Shown: positions 61,627 through 64,000 of the stretch, piece by piece
Position numbering within the stretch: the stretch's first letter is position 1
Layout: each line of letters begins with the position of its first letter
Origin: Saprospiraceae bacterium
GTDB lineage: Bacteria > Bacteroidota > Bacteroidia > Chitinophagales > Saprospiraceae
Reading direction: 5' to 3'
Assembly (NCBI GenBank): GCA_028285545.1
Contig: JANQPA010000004.1
Coordinates: 1-64,000 of the forward strand
DNA: 64,000 nucleotides
Program-made: the position numbers and the translations under genes
Notes under the pieces: model-generated
Seen by the model: only the letters and a program-made list of their open reading frames with translations
Told to the model about the DNA's origin: nothing
Databases searched by the model: none

Positions 61627-63048
61627 ATGCACTTAAAACCTCTATTCTTACTCTTAGTATTTGGATTTACCATTTGCAGCCCTTCTTCTAATATGGTGGA
61701 TCACAAAGAAGAAAAACAAAAAATAACTACACTTACAGAGGCCTCTTCCTCAAATAAAGTCGCCTTTGTAAATGCCACTGTGTTCACCATGTCGGAAGCG
61801 GAAATTCTAAAAAATCATACTGTTCTAACTCATGGGGACACCATAATTGACATTCAACCAAGTCACACATTAGAGATACCTTCTGATTTTGAACAAATTA
61901 ATTCTGAAGGAAAATATCTAATTCCAGGTCTTTCTGATATGCATGTTCACCTGTCCGATAGAAATAATCTTAGTTCGAATCTCAGATATGGAGTTACTTC
62001 GGTTTTGCAAATGAGTGGTCAGCGTGGGGAAATTTCCGATTTTCTTGCTCTCCGTGATGAAATTGATCAAGGGGAATCCATAGGACCAAGATTATTTTTA
62101 ACAGGTCCGATGTTTGATCGATTTGGACTTAGCAGACAAACTACTGCTTATGCTATGACAGAAGAACAAGTTCCTGAATTGCTAAAAAAGCACATTGAAA
62201 GTGGTTATGATTTTATTAAGGTTCACAATTTTACATCTGCTAACCTCTATAAAACCTGAAATGAAAATTCTTCTATTCCAGTTATCGGGCACATTCCCAT
62301 TCAAGTAGGTCTTGAAGAAGGGCTGGCAGGTCAAATTATGATCGCACACTCTTCTATTTTTTATTACAAAGTCTATTACGATCCATCCTGTACCGAAGGA
62401 TTTTGGCAGTGTATGCTCAAAATTAAACCTGATTTTAGCCCACTTGATAATTTAGTAGATCAAATAAAAAATTCAGGCATTTTTGTGACCGCTAATTTAT
62501 CTTACTTGTCCACCGAGCAATCAAATGATGATGACTGGGAGGCCGTAATTAATGATCCAGAATTCAAATTTATAGGTCCTTCCTTGCAAAGTAGATGGAG
62601 AGTTGACAACCCAATAGCTAGAGGAAACATGCGTAAAATAAGAAGACAAGAGATTGATATTCAAGTAGAGTTCGTTTACGAATTAGTAAAACGTTTAAAT
62701 GAACGTGGAGTACCAGTTCTGGCAGGAACGGATGCAGGTGTGGAAGGCCTATTTCCTGGCAAATCTCTCCACCTGGAATTACATGAATTAGTAGTGGCAG
62801 GGCTAAAACCTATAGATGCTCTAAAAACAGCTACCTCTATACCTGGAGATTTCTTCAAAAAGTATGTTCCTCGAAGTAGAAAAATGGGACGTATCCAAAA
62901 AGGCTTTGCGGCAGACTTAGTTTTACTCAATGCAGATCCATCGGCGGATATAAATAATACTCAAAAAATTGAAGGGACGATGTCTCAGGGTGTTTGGCAT
63001 ACGGCTGAATCTTTAGATAAATTAAGACTTAAAGAAGCTAACAATTAA
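61627..63048 (+). pseudogene. Amidohydrolase lipoprotein gene broken by one in-frame TGA
   Basis: One frame of 473 codons with a single TGA at 62257-62259. Before it: lipobox FGFTIC, ITNATVF-like VNATVFTMSEAE and SDMHVHLSDRN (H-x-H). After it: PVIGHIPIQVG, AHSS, VLAGTDAGVEG and FAADLVLLNADPSAD. These are the sequential motifs of one metal-dependent hydrolase, as in the intact gene at 3392-4876. No frame change is needed, so it is a recent nonsense mutation or a sequencing error. The N-terminal part alone (210 residues) cannot form the active site. Confidence 0.85.
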
Positions 63049-63354
63049 TTTCGGAATTAAAAGGCATACATAACTATTTATTGCTATTGTATTTCTATTT
63101 ATTTCGTCCGCCTGTAGAATCATGCATAAATCACACATTTTTTTGACACAGGCTACCGCACGCTGACTGTTACTGACTTTCACTGTTTTAGTTGGTGCTG
63201 ATTAAGACATATCCTAATAATTATTACCAATTATTACCTGCAAGTACAGGCGGACTTATTTCCCTAAAATTTTAGAAAAATGCTAAATTAGAAGTAATTC
63301 ATTAATCTTAAACTTCGTTTTTTATCTTAGCTACTCATAGAATCAGGATAAAAA
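63049..63354. other. Intergenic region with distant inverted repeat
   Basis: 306 bp without a gene. The 11-mer GTCCGCCTGTA (63109-63119) is matched in inverted orientation by TACAGGCGGAC (63245-63255), 125 bp away. No hairpin with T-run was seen. It contains the promoter of the glycosyltransferase at 63355; AGGATAAAAA before its ATG is a weak ribosome site. Confidence 0.6.
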
Positions 63355-64000
63355 ATGGACCTCCCAAAAAGCTTTCAAAATATTTTTAAATACCCAGGTA
63401 GAAAGAATATTTTCCTTCTTCTGATCATCTGGATGGCCGCCATCATCACAGTAAATCCCATCGGCAATTTTCCATTGAATGACGATTGGGCTTATGGTCA
63501 AAATGTGCAAACCTTGGTAGAAGAAGGACGCCTCCATTTTAATGATTGGCTGGTGATGACTTTGGTGGCACAAGTATTATGGGGTGGTCTTTTTTGCTTC
63601 ATTTTTGGTTTTTCTTTTACAATCCTTCGAATTTCTACTTTGGTTTTGGCATTCGGAGGTATTTGGGCTTGTTATCACTGTTTTTATGAACTAAGTCGCA
63701 AACATCAGTTGTCTTTTTGGGCTACGCTGCTCATTCTTTTTAATCCCCTATTTTTTTCCCTCTCATTTAGTTTTATGACTGATGTTCCTTTCTTTTCCAC
63801 CTTTATGCTGAGTACCTTATTTTTCTTCAGGGCCATCAAAGACAACCGGATCAAGGATATTGCATTAGGCAGTTTTTTTGCTATTTTTTGCACTCTTATT
63901 CGTCAACCAGGCTTATTGATTCCTTTGGTTTTTGGGATTGTGTATTTTTTTAAAAATCTAAATTTTTCTTCCTTAATCAAGGCTGGACTCCCTTTGGTGC
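63355..64000 (+). CDS. GT39/ArnT-like membrane glycosyltransferase, 3' end outside the window
   Basis: 215 residues are visible from ATG 63355; the gene runs off the right edge. After a first helix (NIFLLLIIWMAAIITVNP) comes FPLNDDWAYGQNVQTLVEEG, the first periplasmic loop with the paired Asp residues of GT-C glycosyltransferases such as ArnT/PMT (DD followed by W-A-Y). Further helices include FSFMTDVPFFSTFML, again typical (TD.P). These enzymes move sugars from polyprenyl-phosphate donors onto lipids or proteins at the outer face of the membrane. Confidence 0.82.
   Translation, partial: MDLPKSFQNIFKYPGRKNIFLLLIIWMAAIITVNPIGNFPLNDDWAYGQNVQTLVEEGRLHFNDWLVMTLVAQVLWGGLFCFIFGFSFTILRISTLVLAFGGIWACYHCFYELSRKHQLSFWATLLILFNPLFFSLSFSFMTDVPFFSTFMLSTLFFFRAIKDNRIKDIALGSFFAIFCTLIRQPGLLIPLVFGIVYFFKNLNFSSLIKAGLPLV

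Noticed and set aside
62257-62259. Selenocysteine at the in-frame TGA
   Set aside because: No Cys/Sec position is expected in this family here and no SECIS-like hairpin follows directly; a nonsense mutation or error is simpler.
1-64000. tRNA and rRNA genes
   Set aside because: No cloverleaf-like stretch or conserved rRNA segment was noticed by eye; a covariance search would be needed to exclude them formally.

Overview
The window looks like chromosomal DNA of a member of the Bacteroidota, possibly the Saprospiria or Cytophagia (class is inference). The supports are AT-rich DNA, few Shine-Dalgarno sites, a CarboxypepD_reg-like secreted protein, LytTR and AraC regulators with membrane sensor domains, a DUF6090-type protein, and FtsX permeases carrying the short prefix domain that travels with PadR regulators. 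There is no rRNA, tRNA, CRISPR array or intact insertion sequence. Most genes lie on the + strand in short operons.

Layout. 1-9106 begins with an 8-bp tandem repeat and then holds secreted or lipoprotein hydrolases (S41 protease, amidohydrolase, S51 peptidase) and a VOC protein. It ends in a two-gene unit: a StlD/DarB-type ketosynthase fused to a haem-oxygenase-like diiron domain, plus an unrecognised 298-residue partner. 9200-17441 has a nucleotidyltransferase, a TPR-LuxR regulator facing a permease/methyltransferase/hydrolase operon, a DUF1624-like membrane protein and an SRPBCC-like protein. 17442-19330 is a repeat-rich stretch around a 2'-5' RNA ligase/isochorismatase pair. 19346-26913 carries assorted secreted enzymes and a divergent LysR/SDR pair.

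27142-34224 is a sigma54 regulon unit. A GAF-AAA-Fis activator is divergent from a redox operon (small protein, MBL hydrolase, flavodoxin, carotenoid-isomerase-like oxidoreductase with half a ferredoxin-reductase module, SemiSWEET, quinone-reductase-like dehydrogenase, 2TM protein). A -24/-12 promoter and an upstream palindrome lie in the gap. 34975-39381 shows gene decay (amidase, possible transposase and acyltransferase remnants) among RidA, saccharopine-dehydrogenase-like and beta-lactamase-like genes. 39620-49649 contains NHL, gamma-glutamyltransferase, DoxX/AraC, DUF2306/GNAT, DUF6090/Crp and hydrolase genes.

49935-55795 holds two tandem paralogous MacB/FtsX-type permeases with a PadR gene between them. 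Identical pairs of a 26-bp operator-like motif, each pair spaced 47 bp start to start, lie before permease 1 and before padR. 56008-63048 has a MORN-SurE fusion, a LytTR regulator preceded by a perfect sigma54 promoter and intrinsic terminator that together predict a ~67-nt RNA, an AraC regulator, a serine hydrolase, and an amidohydrolase broken by one in-frame TGA. A GT39-like glycosyltransferase runs off the right end.

A recurring theme is long, perfect, sequence-unrelated palindromes placed just after stop codons (26924, 40726, 47322, 49643), together with several gene scraps (IS110, flavodoxin, amidase, nucleotidyltransferase, acyltransferase, sigma factor). The strongest candidates for undescribed biology are the ketosynthase-diiron fusion with its partner and the sigma54-driven small RNA.
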